This document shows, piece by piece, positions 19,916-29,725 of a stretch of DNA of 64,000 nucleotides. The stretch lies in contig NZ_OY734020.1 in assembly GCF_963455295.1 (NCBI RefSeq), positions 3,100,001-3,164,000 of the forward strand, given 5' to 3'. This stretch comes from Candidatus Thiodiazotropha sp. CDECU1. GTDB lineage: Bacteria > Pseudomonadota > Gammaproteobacteria > Chromatiales > Chromatiaceae. The notes under the pieces are model-generated. The model saw nothing but the letters and a program-made list of their open reading frames with translations. It did no database searches and had not been told where the DNA came from. A program made the translations under genes and the position numbers. Within the stretch, counting starts at the first letter, position 1, and each line of letters opens with the position of its first letter.

Positions 19916-21144
19916 TGGCTGAGCGCATGATAATTCAGTGCCATGACAGTGACTGCAGCAATGTCAGTTGGGTGGTCAAAGGCAGCATCAATCCGCAACC
20001 AGCCGAAGGCACCCTGGTGGAAGCCGCGAAACTGGCCAAGGGCAGGCGCACCCTGGTTATCATTCCCGCCACCGAGCTGCTCATCACAGAGGTAAGGATC
20101 CCTACCAAAAATCGTCAACGCCTTATTCAGGCGATCCCATTCTCGCTTGAGAACGAACTCACCGAGGATATCGCTCAGCTTCACTTTGCCGCCGGCAATA
20201 TGAACAAAGAGAACATTACCCCGGTCCTGGTGATCGCCAAACAGAGGCTCGAACACTGGTTGGGGATGCTTGAAACAGCGGGTATCCAGCCTATCGGTAT
20301 CTACGTCGACCTGCTCTCACTACCCCACGAGAGTGACGCCTGGACCCTCTATCAGGACAATCATATTCTGAATGTCCGCACCAATGGGGAGACTGGCTTC
20401 AGTGTCGACGCCATCAACGGCGAGGCGACGCTCAGACTGGCGCTCCAACAAGAGGGCGTGCAACCCCCCGGCAAAATCGATCTCTACCATCTCCGTGACA
20501 CACAGGATTTGATCGATCTATCCCAGCTTGACGGTGACTACGAAGTCAACACCAGGCAACTCGATTCACCCACCGAACTGACCGCCCTCCTGGCTGACAA
20601 TCTCTTCGAAAAACAGCAGATCAATCTCCTCCAGGGCGACTATCTACGGGTTGACAAGCTGACTCTGCAATGGAAGCGATGGCTTCCCGCTGCCGTGTTG
20701 GCGGCGATATTCATTGGTCTCAGCCTGCTGTTGAGCGTTCAGGAATATCGCGAAAACAAACAACAGAGCATTGCACTGCAAAAGCAGATAAGAGAGACCT
20801 TTCAACAGGCCTTCCCAGAGGTAAAACGGGTTGTCGATCCCAAGGTACAGATGGAGCAGAAGTTGAAGCAACTGCGCCGCGGAGAGTCCGGCAGTTTCAT
20901 TCAATTTGCCAGCCTTTTCGTACCTGCCGCTTCGGTGATTAAAAGCAGTCCCAATACCACCCTGGAAAGCATCAGCTTCCGGGATGGAAAGCTCGATCTG
21001 CAATTAACCATCAAAGAGCTGCAGGCATTGGAGAATTTGAAACAGACCATCGAGGCCAAAAAACTGGCGGTAGAGATCCGTTCGGCCAATGCCACCGGAA
21101 ACCAGGTCACATCCCATATTCGAATCACTGGAGTAAGTCCATGA
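19915..21144 (+). CDS. gspL: Type II secretion inner-membrane platform protein GspL
   Basis: 409 residues: a cytoplasmic actin-like domain (about 1-255, binds GspE), one membrane helix AAVLAAIFIGLSLLLSV at about 260-277, and a periplasmic ferredoxin-like domain. GspL recruits the GspE ATPase to the membrane and pairs with GspM. It overlaps gspK by 1 bp and gspM by 4 bp. Confidence 0.92.
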   Translation: MAERMIIQCHDSDCSNVSWVVKGSINPQPAEGTLVEAAKLAKGRRTLVIIPATELLITEVRIPTKNRQRLIQAIPFSLENELTEDIAQLHFAAGNMNKENITPVLVIAKQRLEHWLGMLETAGIQPIGIYVDLLSLPHESDAWTLYQDNHILNVRTNGETGFSVDAINGEATLRLALQQEGVQPPGKIDLYHLRDTQDLIDLSQLDGDYEVNTRQLDSPTELTALLADNLFEKQQINLLQGDYLRVDKLTLQWKRWLPAAVLAAIFIGLSLLLSVQEYRENKQQSIALQKQIRETFQQAFPEVKRVVDPKVQMEQKLKQLRRGESGSFIQFASLFVPAASVIKSSPNTTLESISFRDGKLDLQLTIKELQALENLKQTIEAKKLAVEIRSANATGNQVTSHIRITGVSP

Positions 21145-21632
21145 AAGAGTGGTGGCAGTCAAAAACGCCCCAGGAGCACATGGCCATGATCATCGGTGCA
21201 GCAGCCATCTTACTGCTACTGGTCTATCTGCTTATGTGGCGGCCATTCAATCAGGCACTGGAAAAGCAGTCCCTGTTGGTGGAGAGTCAGCAAGTCACCC
21301 TGAGCTGGATGCAGGACAATCTCGGTCTGGTCAAGCGCCTGCGCAGTGAACAGAAGGGTCGTGGCGCCAGCAGCAACGAAGCACTGCTCACATTGGTCGA
21401 CAGAACGGCAAAGAAGATTCAACTCAGACAGCAGATCCAGCGCATCAAACCCCAGGGAGACAATGGGGTTCAATTGTGGGTCGAGCAGGCCCCATTCGAC
21501 ACCATCCTAAAATGGCTGGGAGAACTGACCCAGACCCATGCCATCGAGATCGACTCCCTGACCATCGACAGGCAAGAAAAATCGGGGTTGGTCAATGCAC
21601 GACTGGTGCTGCAGCGGGAGGGAGAATCCTGA
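21141..21632 (+). CDS. gspM: Type II secretion inner-membrane platform protein GspM
   Basis: 163 residues. A short cytoplasmic N-terminus with the family motif MKEWWQSKTPQEHMAM, one membrane helix (IIGAAAILLLLVYLLMW), a coiled stretch and a periplasmic ferredoxin-like domain (VQLWVEQAPFDTILKWLGEL). It interacts with GspL. ATGA junction with gspL and TGATG junction with gspN. Confidence 0.92.
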   Translation: MKEWWQSKTPQEHMAMIIGAAAILLLLVYLLMWRPFNQALEKQSLLVESQQVTLSWMQDNLGLVKRLRSEQKGRGASSNEALLTLVDRTAKKIQLRQQIQRIKPQGDNGVQLWVEQAPFDTILKWLGELTQTHAIEIDSLTIDRQEKSGLVNARLVLQREGES

Positions 21633-22387
21633 TGCGCTGGTGGAGTTATCTATTGATCGGTCTGGGTGGTTACCTGATTTTTCTGCTTGTGGAGATACCG
21701 GCACAACACATCGTGGGCTGGGCCCTGGCCGATAACGGCAAACTACCCTTTTCCTACACCAGTATCAAAGGGAGCCTCTGGCGAGGCAAAATGGAGGCCA
21801 TTAACTACCAGGGAACCCCCCTCGACAAATTGAAATGGCGCTTCACCCCCAGCGGCCTGTTACTCGGTAGAATCGGTTTCGACCTTGAATTGCGGCACAT
21901 GAATCACAAGGTCGATGTCAATTTAGCCCGCACCCTTGGCGGTAGTTTGCTATTGAATAGTGTAGAGGGACAACTGCCGGCATCTATGATCGCCAAGCTG
22001 GCGAAGCTCAATCAGATCAGTGTTGATGGTGAGGTTGATCTCGATCTTGATCATATCGCCATAGAGACACAGCGTGTCACCTCGGCAGAAGGAGAGATCC
22101 AGTGGCTCAATCCCGCACTGCTGAGTCCATTCAGTCTTAAAGAGGGCAATCTTAAAGCTGATGTGAAAACCGACGATAACGGCAATATAAATATCAAGAT
22201 CAATGATCTGGGCGGAGGCACCTCGGTGGATGGTGAACTGAGTCTCACAAACGAGGGAAACTATAATCTGAGCGGCGCCATCAAACCTGGCGCGGGGTCT
22301 GACCCCGGTTTGAGCAACGCTTTGAAGGCCGTTGCAAAAAGCCAACCTGATGGTAGTTATCGTATCAGTTTCAGCGGTAGTCTATAG
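21632..22387 (+). CDS. gspN: Type II secretion protein GspN
   Basis: 251 residues from MRWWSYLL, whose ATG overlaps the gspM stop (TGATG) and is preceded by GGGAGGGAG. One N-terminal membrane helix, then a periplasmic domain of the T2SSN family with repeated short beta strands (LPFSYTSIKGSLWRGK, VDGEVDLDLDHIAIET). GspN is optional in type II systems and its exact role is unsettled. No gspC is present in the window, so GspN may help link the inner-membrane platform to the secretin; this is inference. Confidence 0.88.
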   Translation: MRWWSYLLIGLGGYLIFLLVEIPAQHIVGWALADNGKLPFSYTSIKGSLWRGKMEAINYQGTPLDKLKWRFTPSGLLLGRIGFDLELRHMNHKVDVNLARTLGGSLLLNSVEGQLPASMIAKLAKLNQISVDGEVDLDLDHIAIETQRVTSAEGEIQWLNPALLSPFSLKEGNLKADVKTDDNGNINIKINDLGGGTSVDGELSLTNEGNYNLSGAIKPGAGSDPGLSNALKAVAKSQPDGSYRISFSGSL

Positions 22388-22457
22388 ATGTTTTCTGTGA
22401 TCGGGAGCGACTAACCAGGCCAATACAGGCCTGTATGCCAACGCCCCATCATCTGCT

Positions 22458-22479
22458 AATATATAATGCATTATATATT
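22458..22479. promoter_or_regulatory. 22-bp perfect AT palindrome upstream of gspD
   Basis: Each half is AATATATAATG, read inward to the centre. It sits in the 208-bp gap between gspN and gspD, the only large gap inside the operon. Possible operator or secondary promoter; the protein that would bind is unknown. Confidence 0.45.
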
Positions 22480-22595
22480 TAACATAAACCCATGATGAAT
22501 AAAGATTTTCACCATCAACATATTAGACTGCCCCAAATCTCCCACCAGCAGGTGCCACGATTCGGGTGCGAGACTTCGATGGAACCGATTCAACT

Positions 22596-24602
22596 ATGAG
22601 TATTTTTCCAACCCTTTTCATGGATAGACAGCTCCCGCGCACCGGCCCGATCTCACGCCTGGCCCTTATGCTGTACACCGTTGCCATGCTTAATCTTGCC
22701 TGGATCCCGCTCGGCCATGCAGAGCAGATTACCCTTAATCTGAACAATGCCGATATCGAGGCACTGATCAAGACGGTGTCGGAACACACTGGTAAGAATT
22801 TCGTCATCGACCCCAGGGTGAAGGGAAAAGTGACTGTGATCTCGGCCCATCCCATGGCTCGGGAAGAGTTCTATCAGGTCTTTCTCTCCATACTCGAAGT
22901 GCATGGTTTCTCCACCATCCCCAGCGGGGATGTGATCAAGGTGGTCCCCGATGTGAAGGCCAAACAGGGTGGGATCCCCACCGTCAATGCACTCGGCCAG
23001 CTTCCTGGGGATCAGATCGTCACCCGTATCATCCAGGTCAAGAACGTCACCTCTGCGCAGCTGGTACCGATCCTGAGACCCTTGATACCCCAGGAGGGTC
23101 ATCTCGCCGCGTATCCGGACACCAATGTCCTGATCATCTCCGATCGGCGTCAGAATGTTGACCGGTTGATGAAGATAATCGATCAGATCGACAAGGTGAG
23201 CGACAGCTCCATCGAGGTGATCACCCTGCAGCATGCATCCGCTGCCGAGGTGGTGCGTATTCTCAACGGCTTGCAGACCCCGGCCGCCAAAGGGGCAAGA
23301 AAGAATGCGACGAAACTGGTTGCCGATGAACGCACCAATAGCGTTCTAATCAGCGGTGATCCAACGGCAAGGCTACGCTCACGGGTGATCATCGAACATC
23401 TGGATACCCCGTTCGACAATGCAGGCAATGCCCAGGTTATCTATCTGAAGTATGCCAATGCCGTCGACCTGGTACAGGTATTGACCGGTGTCAGCGAAAA
23501 CCTGGAAAAGAGCGAACAGGCAGGCGGCAAAACCGCCAAGGGTAAGCCCAAGGTTCCGACCAATATCCAGGCGGACGAGGCTGCGAATGCCTTGATCATC
23601 ACCGCCCCGCCGGATCAGTTCAGATCCCTGCAGGCGATTATCCGTAAACTCGATATCCGCCGCGCCCAGGTCCTGGTGGAGGCGATCATCGCGGAAGTCT
23701 CCTACGACAAGGCAAAGCAGCTGGGGGTGCAGTGGATCGTCGACGGCACACCGGATGACAAAGGGCCCATCGGTGTCATCAACCTGGGCTCTCCGGCCAT
23801 TTCGGACATCGCCACCGCTGCGGCAGCGGGAAGCGGGGTTTCCCTCGGCCCAGGCACCTCACTCGGCTTTGGAAGATTCAACAGTGACAGGTTGAATTTC
23901 GCTGCCCTGATCCAGGCCCTGGAGAGTGATTCCACCACCAACATCCTCTCCACACCCAGTATCACCACCCTGGACAACCAGGAAGCGGAGATCGTGATCG
24001 GTCAGAACGTGCCCTTTATCACCGGCTCTTTTAGTTCCACCGGCGGTACCAGCAGCTCGGTAAACCCTTTCCAGACCGTTCAGCGGGAGGATGTGGGCCT
24101 GACCCTGAGGGTAAAGCCGCAGATCAACGAAGGCAACTCGATCCAGTTGGAGATCGAACAGGAGATCTCCAGTATCAATAGCTCTGCCAGTACCGGAACC
24201 AGCGATATCGTCACCAACAAACGCACCATCAAGACAGTGGTCATGGTTGATGATGGTAATACCATCGTGTTGGGTGGATTGATCGAGGAGGATCTGCAAC
24301 AGGTCGAAGAGAAGGTGCCGATACTGGGCGATGTGCCTATCCTGGGAGCACTGTTTCGCTCCACTAGAACCAGCAAGGTAAAACGGAATCTGATGGTCTT
24401 TCTACGTCCGGTTGTGATCCGGGATGATGCCGTCAACACCCAGATTGCCAGCGAAAAGTACAACTTCTTCCGCGCCCAGCAACTCAAGATGAAGCAGCAG
24501 GGCGTTAATCTGATGTCGGATGAGGAGACGCCGGTACTACCAGCACGCTTCGGCACCCTCGCGCCCCCATTTGATGATGAAGAGCTGGAACCCGAACTCT
24601 GA
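22596..24602 (+). CDS. gspD: Type II secretion secretin GspD
   Basis: 668 residues from the ATG at 22596 (a GTG at 22566 and an ATG at 22620 are alternatives; no start has a strong Shine-Dalgarno). A Sec signal peptide ends near PLGHA. The N0 domain follows ([22 protein letters not shown]), then N1-N3 repeats ([40 protein letters not shown]) and the secretin barrel with [16 protein letters not shown]. It forms the outer-membrane gate of the T2SS. A short C-terminal S-domain-like tail suggests possible pilotin dependence. Confidence 0.95.
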   Translation: MSIFPTLFMDRQLPRTGPISRLALMLYTVAMLNLAWIPLGHAEQITLNLNNADIEALIKTVSEHTGKNFVIDPRVKGKVTVISAHPMAREEFYQVFLSILEVHGFSTIPSGDVIKVVPDVKAKQGGIPTVNALGQLPGDQIVTRIIQVKNVTSAQLVPILRPLIPQEGHLAAYPDTNVLIISDRRQNVDRLMKIIDQIDKVSDSSIEVITLQHASAAEVVRILNGLQTPAAKGARKNATKLVADERTNSVLISGDPTARLRSRVIIEHLDTPFDNAGNAQVIYLKYANAVDLVQVLTGVSENLEKSEQAGGKTAKGKPKVPTNIQADEAANALIITAPPDQFRSLQAIIRKLDIRRAQVLVEAIIAEVSYDKAKQLGVQWIVDGTPDDKGPIGVINLGSPAISDIATAAAAGSGVSLGPGTSLGFGRFNSDRLNFAALIQALESDSTTNILSTPSITTLDNQEAEIVIGQNVPFITGSFSSTGGTSSSVNPFQTVQREDVGLTLRVKPQINEGNSIQLEIEQEISSINSSASTGTSDIVTNKRTIKTVVMVDDGNTIVLGGLIEEDLQQVEEKVPILGDVPILGALFRSTRTSKVKRNLMVFLRPVVIRDDAVNTQIASEKYNFFRAQQLKMKQQGVNLMSDEETPVLPARFGTLAPPFDDEELEPEL

Positions 24603-24619
24603 TCGGCGAGGTAAGGCGT

Positions 24620-26176
24620 ATGTCTGATAACCTCACACCCTCATCGCAAATGGTCGACGAACTCGACGTTGAATCGGTGCTGCTGGATGAGGTCACCCAG
24701 ACACCGATACAACTGCCCTATGCCTTTGCCCGTCGACATGGTGTCGTCATCGTCAAGGACGATGAGCTGGATGAGCTGCAGCTGATACACAAACCTGGCG
24801 TCTCCCTGAAAGTACTGAATGAGGTACGCCGACTCTTCTCAAAGCCCTTGATCTATACCCAGGTCGAAGAGGAGGCACTGGAGAAACAGCTCACCCTGAT
24901 CTATGAATCGGGTTCGAAACAGTCGAGTCAGATCATGGAGACCATGGGTGACGACATCGACCTGGACAATGCAGCGCGGGCGTTAAACCAGCCGGAAGAT
25001 CTGCTTGAGAGTGACGACGATGCCCCGATCATCAGATTGATCAATGCCCTGTTTACCGAAGCGATCAAGGAACAGGCCTCGGATATCCATATCGAACCCT
25101 ACGAAAACCGCCTGGTGGTGCGTTTCCGTGTGGACGGTGTATTGCGCGAAGTCCTCACCCCGCCGCGCACCGTGGCCTCTTTTCTGGTCTCGCGCATCAA
25201 GGTCATGGCGCAACTGGATATCGCCGAAAAGCGCATCCCCCAGGACGGACGTATCTCACTCAAGGTAGGTAATCGCCCGGTGGACGTTCGTGTCTCCACC
25301 CTCCCCTCCAGTTATGGCGAACGGGTGGTTTTACGTCTGCTGGACAAGCAGGCGGGTCGCCTCGACCTGGAACAGCTCGGTATGGCAAAGGAGCTGCTGA
25401 TCCAGGTCGATCCGGGCATCATCAAACGTCCTCACGGCATCTTTCTGGTCACCGGCCCCACCGGCTCGGGTAAGACCACTACCCTGTATGCGGCCTTGAG
25501 CCGACTCAACACCCAGAGCCGGAATATCGTTACCGTGGAAGATCCCATTGAGTATTACCTCGATGGCATTGGACAGACCCAGGTCAACAACAAGGTAGAT
25601 CTCACCTTCGCCCGCGGCTTACGGGCCATATTACGTCAGGATCCGGACGTGGTGATGGTGGGTGAGATCCGCGACCTTGAAACCGCCCAGATCGCGGTAC
25701 AAGCCAGTTTGACCGGCCATCTGGTGATGTCGAGTCTGCATACCAATACCGCCATCGGCAGTATCACCCGTCTGCGCGACATGGGTGTGGAACCCTTTCT
25801 GCTCTCATCGAGCTTGATCGGGGTACTTGCGCAGCGCCTGGTGCGCACCCTCTGTCCCCACTGCAAGTCACCCTATACCGCCAGCGAAGAGGAGTTGAAG
25901 GTGTTGGGACGCCCCACAACCGAAGAGGTGACCCTGTTTACGCCTAATGGTTGCGAGAAGTGTCACCAGCACGGCTACATGGGAAGAACCGGCATCTATG
26001 AGCTGATTACCATCGATGAGACCCTGCGCAACCTGATCCATAAGGGCAGCGGTGAAATCGAAATGCTGGAGCATGCCCGAACCATGAGCGAGAGTATTCG
26101 TAAGGACGGCATGAAGCGTGTACTCAACGGCGATACCACGATCGACGAGATCATTCGCGTAACCCAGGAGGGTTGA
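24620..26176 (+). CDS. gspE: Type II secretion assembly ATPase GspE
   Basis: 518 residues with the N1E/N2E domain first, then a RecA-type ATPase. Walker [10 protein letters not shown] is near residue 277, with the Asp box ([17 protein letters not shown]) and Walker B ([12 protein letters not shown]). A zinc tetracysteine, CPHC..CEKC, lies at roughly 412-455. It powers pseudopilus assembly from the cytoplasm, bound to GspL. GAGGTAAGG precedes the ATG. Confidence 0.96.
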   Translation: MSDNLTPSSQMVDELDVESVLLDEVTQTPIQLPYAFARRHGVVIVKDDELDELQLIHKPGVSLKVLNEVRRLFSKPLIYTQVEEEALEKQLTLIYESGSKQSSQIMETMGDDIDLDNAARALNQPEDLLESDDDAPIIRLINALFTEAIKEQASDIHIEPYENRLVVRFRVDGVLREVLTPPRTVASFLVSRIKVMAQLDIAEKRIPQDGRISLKVGNRPVDVRVSTLPSSYGERVVLRLLDKQAGRLDLEQLGMAKELLIQVDPGIIKRPHGIFLVTGPTGSGKTTTLYAALSRLNTQSRNIVTVEDPIEYYLDGIGQTQVNNKVDLTFARGLRAILRQDPDVVMVGEIRDLETAQIAVQASLTGHLVMSSLHTNTAIGSITRLRDMGVEPFLLSSSLIGVLAQRLVRTLCPHCKSPYTASEEELKVLGRPTTEEVTLFTPNGCEKCHQHGYMGRTGIYELITIDETLRNLIHKGSGEIEMLEHARTMSESIRKDGMKRVLNGDTTIDEIIRVTQEG

Positions 26177-26182
26177 TCAACC

Positions 26183-27394
26183 TTGGACGCCTTTGAATAC
26201 GTAGCACTCGACCCGACAGGGAAGGAGCGACGCGGCGTACTGGAGGGTGACAGCCCGAGACAGGTACGTCAGCAACTGCGGGAGTCGGGCCTTACACCCC
26301 TCAGCATCGATGTGGCCAGCGGCGCCACCCAGGCTCGAAAAAGCAGCCTCTTCCAACGCCAGATCAACGCCATGGAGCTGGCACTGATCACCCGTCAAAT
26401 GGCGACCCTGTTAAGGTCCGGCCTGCCTTTGGAACATGTTCTCAAGACAACCGCATCCCAATCCGACAAGCGTCACGTGGAACGCACCCTGCTGGCGGTC
26501 AGAGCCAAGGTATTGGAGGGTCGCACCCTGGCGGATGGCTTGAATGAATTTCCCAAGACCTTTCCCGAACTCTATATCAAGACCGTCTCCTCAGGGGAGC
26601 AATCGGGACACCTGGAGCTGGTACTGGAACGTCTTGCCGACTATACCGAGCAGCGCCAGCAGATGCGCCAGAAGACCATCTTCGCCCTGTTCTATCCGGC
26701 ACTGTTGACTATCGTCTCTTTTCTCATCGTGGTCGGCCTGTTGACCTACATCGTGCCCCAGGTTACACGGGTGTTCGAAACCATGCAGGCGGAACTGCCC
26801 TGGATTACCCGGGCCCTGATGACTACCAGTGATGTGTTTCGCAGCTACGGCATCTATATCTTTGTCCTGGTTCTGCTGTTCGGACTTTTATTCAGCTATC
26901 TGTTGAGAAAACCCGGCCCCAAACGCTGGTGGCACAAAACCATGTTACGCATCCCCCTGGTGGGACGCCTGGTTCGCACCTCCAATGCCGCCCGCTTTTC
27001 CCGAACCTTGAGTATCATGGCGGCCAGCAGCGTACCGATCCTGGACTCGATGCGTATCGCATCCCAGGTATTGACCAACATGCCCATGCGCAACGCCGTT
27101 GAGGAAGCCACCTTACGGGTACGCGAGGGTACCAGCCTCTACCAGGCCTTGGATAAGACCGGCTACTTCCCACCCATGACCCTCAGTCTGCTTGCGAGCG
27201 GTGAATCGAGTGGTAACCTGGAAGGGATGTTGGAACGATCGGCGGATATCCAGGAGCGGGAGATCGAGACCCTGGTCTCGACCATTCAAGGGCTTTTCGA
27301 ACCCATCCTGATCCTGGTGATGGGGGGTATTGTACTGGTTATCGTGCTGGCCATACTGCTCCCTATCTTCGACCTCAATCAACTGGTAGGCTGA
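26183..27394 (+). CDS. gspF: Type II secretion inner-membrane protein GspF
   Basis: 403 residues. Two T2SSF domains (ALITRQMATLLRSGLPLEHV and SRTLSIMAASSVPILDSMRI) and three membrane helices. It is the polytopic core of the assembly platform. The start is TTG at 26183, with AGGAGGG 10 bp upstream, 6 bp after gspE. The family N-terminus FEYVALDPTGKERRGVLEG supports this start. Confidence 0.95.
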   Translation: MDAFEYVALDPTGKERRGVLEGDSPRQVRQQLRESGLTPLSIDVASGATQARKSSLFQRQINAMELALITRQMATLLRSGLPLEHVLKTTASQSDKRHVERTLLAVRAKVLEGRTLADGLNEFPKTFPELYIKTVSSGEQSGHLELVLERLADYTEQRQQMRQKTIFALFYPALLTIVSFLIVVGLLTYIVPQVTRVFETMQAELPWITRALMTTSDVFRSYGIYIFVLVLLFGLLFSYLLRKPGPKRWWHKTMLRIPLVGRLVRTSNAARFSRTLSIMAASSVPILDSMRIASQVLTNMPMRNAVEEATLRVREGTSLYQALDKTGYFPPMTLSLLASGESSGNLEGMLERSADIQEREIETLVSTIQGLFEPILILVMGGIVLVIVLAILLPIFDLNQLVG

Positions 27395-27398
27395 TGTC

Positions 27399-27746
27399 AT
27401 GAAAATCCATCCACAACTGAAATTGACCCTGTTCTTACTCGGCCTGCTACCAGGACTGATTGCATTGAATGGCTGCAGCACCACCCCTGACAGTGAAATG
27501 GACGAAACCGCTGCCATTCTCACAGAGGCCCACAAGGCATATAACATCAAGGCCTACAAGAAGGTTTTTCAATTGATCTTCCCCCTGGCCGCCGCCGGTA
27601 ACGACAAGGCCCAATATGCCCTGGGCTATCTTTTCTACTATGGCTTGGGTGTTCAAAAGAGCGAGCGCCAGGCCATGCATTGGATTCAACAGGCCGCGGC
27701 ACAAGGCAATCCAAAGGCGCGAAAGGCGCTGATTCCGAATCAATAA
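27399..27746 (+). CDS. Small Sel1-repeat lipoprotein
   Basis: 115 residues. Signal peptide with lipobox LNGC near residue 26, then one to two Sel1-like (TPR-related) repeats: AQYALGYLFYYGLGVQKSER followed by QAMHWIQQAAAQGNPKARKAL. It starts 4 bp after gspF on the same strand, so it is likely co-transcribed with the secretion operon. A pilotin-like or assembly role is possible but unproven. Confidence 0.75.
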   Translation: MKIHPQLKLTLFLLGLLPGLIALNGCSTTPDSEMDETAAILTEAHKAYNIKAYKKVFQLIFPLAAAGNDKAQYALGYLFYYGLGVQKSERQAMHWIQQAAAQGNPKARKALIPNQ

Positions 27747-27784
27747 ACAATGCTTGATCGCAGCTGATTCAGCTTACCTGCAAC

Positions 27785-27903
27785 GGTACGGCAAGTCGCA
27801 CCCTACACCTTATCACTCACCCGTAGCGATGCGACAAGTCGCACCCTATACCCTATGGGAATTCTGAAGTTTTGCGTAGTGTAGGGTGGGGCCCTGCCCC
27901 ACC
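27785..27903. repeat. Degenerate REP-like palindrome cluster
   Basis: Between the Sel1 gene and hemN. It contains two decayed GCGACAAGTCGCACCCTA-type units and one intact unit GTAGGGTGGGGCCCTGCCCC at the right end. Same repeat class as 4993-5134. Confidence 0.7.
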
Positions 27904-27921
27904 ATGGAGCATATAATTCGC

Positions 27922-29307
27922 TCAGATCACCTTGGAGAAACTTCCTTGAGACTGCTTGCTGCTGAGGTAGGCATCAAACTGCATACAGATGTTTCTGATC
28001 AACAGGCGCCCCCTCGGCATAACCTTGATCTCACTATCATCGATGCTTAGCAGGCCATCCGCGGCCATCCCCTGCAAGGATTCGATTTCGTTGCCAAAGT
28101 ACTCCTTGAACACGATACCCCAACGCCTTTCAACATCTGCCAGGGACAGGGAAAAGTGGCATATAAGACGGGTAATCACATCCCGGCGCAACAGATCGTC
28201 GCTGGTCAATTCCACGCCACGGAAGACCGCCAGTCTGTCACTGTCGATACGCTGGTAATACTCATCCAGACTGCGCATGTTTTGCGCATAGCTCGGACCA
28301 ACCATGCCGATCGATGTGGCTCCCAGGCCGACCAGGTCGCAATCGGCATGGGTCGAATAGCCCTGGAAATTCCGATACAGGGTGCCATCCTGCTGCGCCA
28401 GCACCAGCTCATCATTCGGCTTGGCGAAATGGTCCATGCCGACGTAGACGTAACCTGCTGCCGACAGCTTGTCTATGGTCATCTGCAGGATATCCAGCTT
28501 CTCCTGGGGGGGCGGCAGCTCATCCTCATTGATGCGCCGCTGCGGTTTGAAACGCTCAGGAAGGTGGGCATAGTTGAACACCGAGAGGCGGTCGGGATCG
28601 ACCTCGAGTATCTGGTCGAGGGTGCTGGAGAAGCTCTCAACACTCTGAAAAGGGAGTCCATAGATGAGATCGATGCTGGTAGAGCGAAAGCCTTCGTCCC
28701 GCGCTTTTTGCAGCACGCCCAGTGTCTCCTCCTTACTCTGAATCCGGTTGACTGCTTTCTGTACCTTCGGATCGAAATCCTGCACCCCCAGGCTCATGCG
28801 GTTGAATCCCAACTCCCTGAGCAGTTTGATGGTATCCCCTTGCGCCTCCCTGGGATCAATCTCTATGGAATATTCACCACTATCATCATCCAGCAGGGTG
28901 AAGGCTCTGCGTGTCTGAGCAACCAGTTTGCGCATCTCATCCTGGCTGATAAAGGTGGGTGTACCCCCACCCCAGTGGAGTTGGGTCACCACTCTCGATG
29001 AGTCGAACAACTCGGACTGCATGCGCAACTCTTTATAGATCCGTTCAAGATAGCCGGCAGCCATGCTGCGATCCTTGGTGGCCACCTTGTTACAGGCACA
29101 GTAGAAGCAGACCGTGTCACAAAAGGGTATATGGAAATAGAGCGACAGAGGATTACCGGTCTGGTTGCTCTCTCTCGCGACCCGCTTGTATTCGTCTTCG
29201 TTAAAACCGTCATGAAACTGGACCGCGGTGGGATAAGAGGTGTAGCGCGGGCCACTCTGATCATATTTGGCGATCAGCTCGAGATCGAATTGTGTCGAAT
29301 GATCCAT
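27922..29307 (-). CDS. hemN: Oxygen-independent coproporphyrinogen III oxidase HemN
   Basis: 461-residue radical SAM enzyme. The cluster motif CDTVCFYCAC gives C63, C67, C70 and C72, the HemN-type CxxxCxxCxC. The family N-terminus GPRYTSYPTAVQF, SAM-binding GGGTPTF and the C-terminal HemN domain (ITRLICHFSLSL) are all present. It converts coproporphyrinogen III to protoporphyrinogen IX without oxygen, in the cytoplasm. It fits a facultatively anaerobic or microaerophilic lifestyle. The next gene upstream on the same strand is a small conserved gene 56 bp away. Confidence 0.96.
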   Translation of the reverse strand: MDHSTQFDLELIAKYDQSGPRYTSYPTAVQFHDGFNEDEYKRVARESNQTGNPLSLYFHIPFCDTVCFYCACNKVATKDRSMAAGYLERIYKELRMQSELFDSSRVVTQLHWGGGTPTFISQDEMRKLVAQTRRAFTLLDDDSGEYSIEIDPREAQGDTIKLLRELGFNRMSLGVQDFDPKVQKAVNRIQSKEETLGVLQKARDEGFRSTSIDLIYGLPFQSVESFSSTLDQILEVDPDRLSVFNYAHLPERFKPQRRINEDELPPPQEKLDILQMTIDKLSAAGYVYVGMDHFAKPNDELVLAQQDGTLYRNFQGYSTHADCDLVGLGATSIGMVGPSYAQNMRSLDEYYQRIDSDRLAVFRGVELTSDDLLRRDVITRLICHFSLSLADVERRWGIVFKEYFGNEIESLQGMAADGLLSIDDSEIKVMPRGRLLIRNICMQFDAYLSSKQSQGSFSKVI

Positions 29308-29363
29308 GGATTGATTTTCTCTAATTAAATTTGGTTATCGATGAACAGGTGGTAACCAATAGG

Positions 29364-29681
29364 CTACTCAACCTCCACATCTATACCCTTACGGTGGGTT
29401 TCGTTGATCTGGCGCAACAATATGGCGAAGGGGATATCATCGCTATGCCGATTCACCACTGACATGAACGAGAGGTCCTCACGGCCGAAACCGTATTCGC
29501 CCTCCTGCATCTGCCGGTAGAGTGTCTTGATGCCCTCCTCCAGTGGTTCCAGGAATGATGGATATCGGCCCATCTCATCCATCTGATAGTCATAGCAGTC
29601 TCGAAGATCGTCCACCTCGAATACGGCCTGCTTGACCCACTCCACATACTCTTCCGCACTGCGCGCACGTTGTAAGCTCAT
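29364..29681 (-). CDS. Conserved small acidic protein, function unknown
   Basis: 105 residues, acidic, no membrane segment and no recognised motif. The sequence (SAEEYVEWVKQAVFEVDDL and FAILLRQINETHRKGIDVEVE) looks like a folded, mostly helical protein. It lies between prmB and hemN on the same strand with short gaps (44 and 56 bp), so it may be co-transcribed. Confidence 0.7.
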   Translation of the reverse strand: MSLQRARSAEEYVEWVKQAVFEVDDLRDCYDYQMDEMGRYPSFLEPLEEGIKTLYRQMQEGEYGFGREDLSFMSVVNRHSDDIPFAILLRQINETHRKGIDVEVE

Positions 29682-29725
29682 TTGCTGTTAATCTCTTTTC
29701 ATTCTCTATGATCGTACACTCTCAC

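Noticed and set aside
21632-22387. GspN read as the missing GspC
   Set aside because: The sequence follows the T2SSN family pattern and lacks the HR/PDZ layout of GspC.
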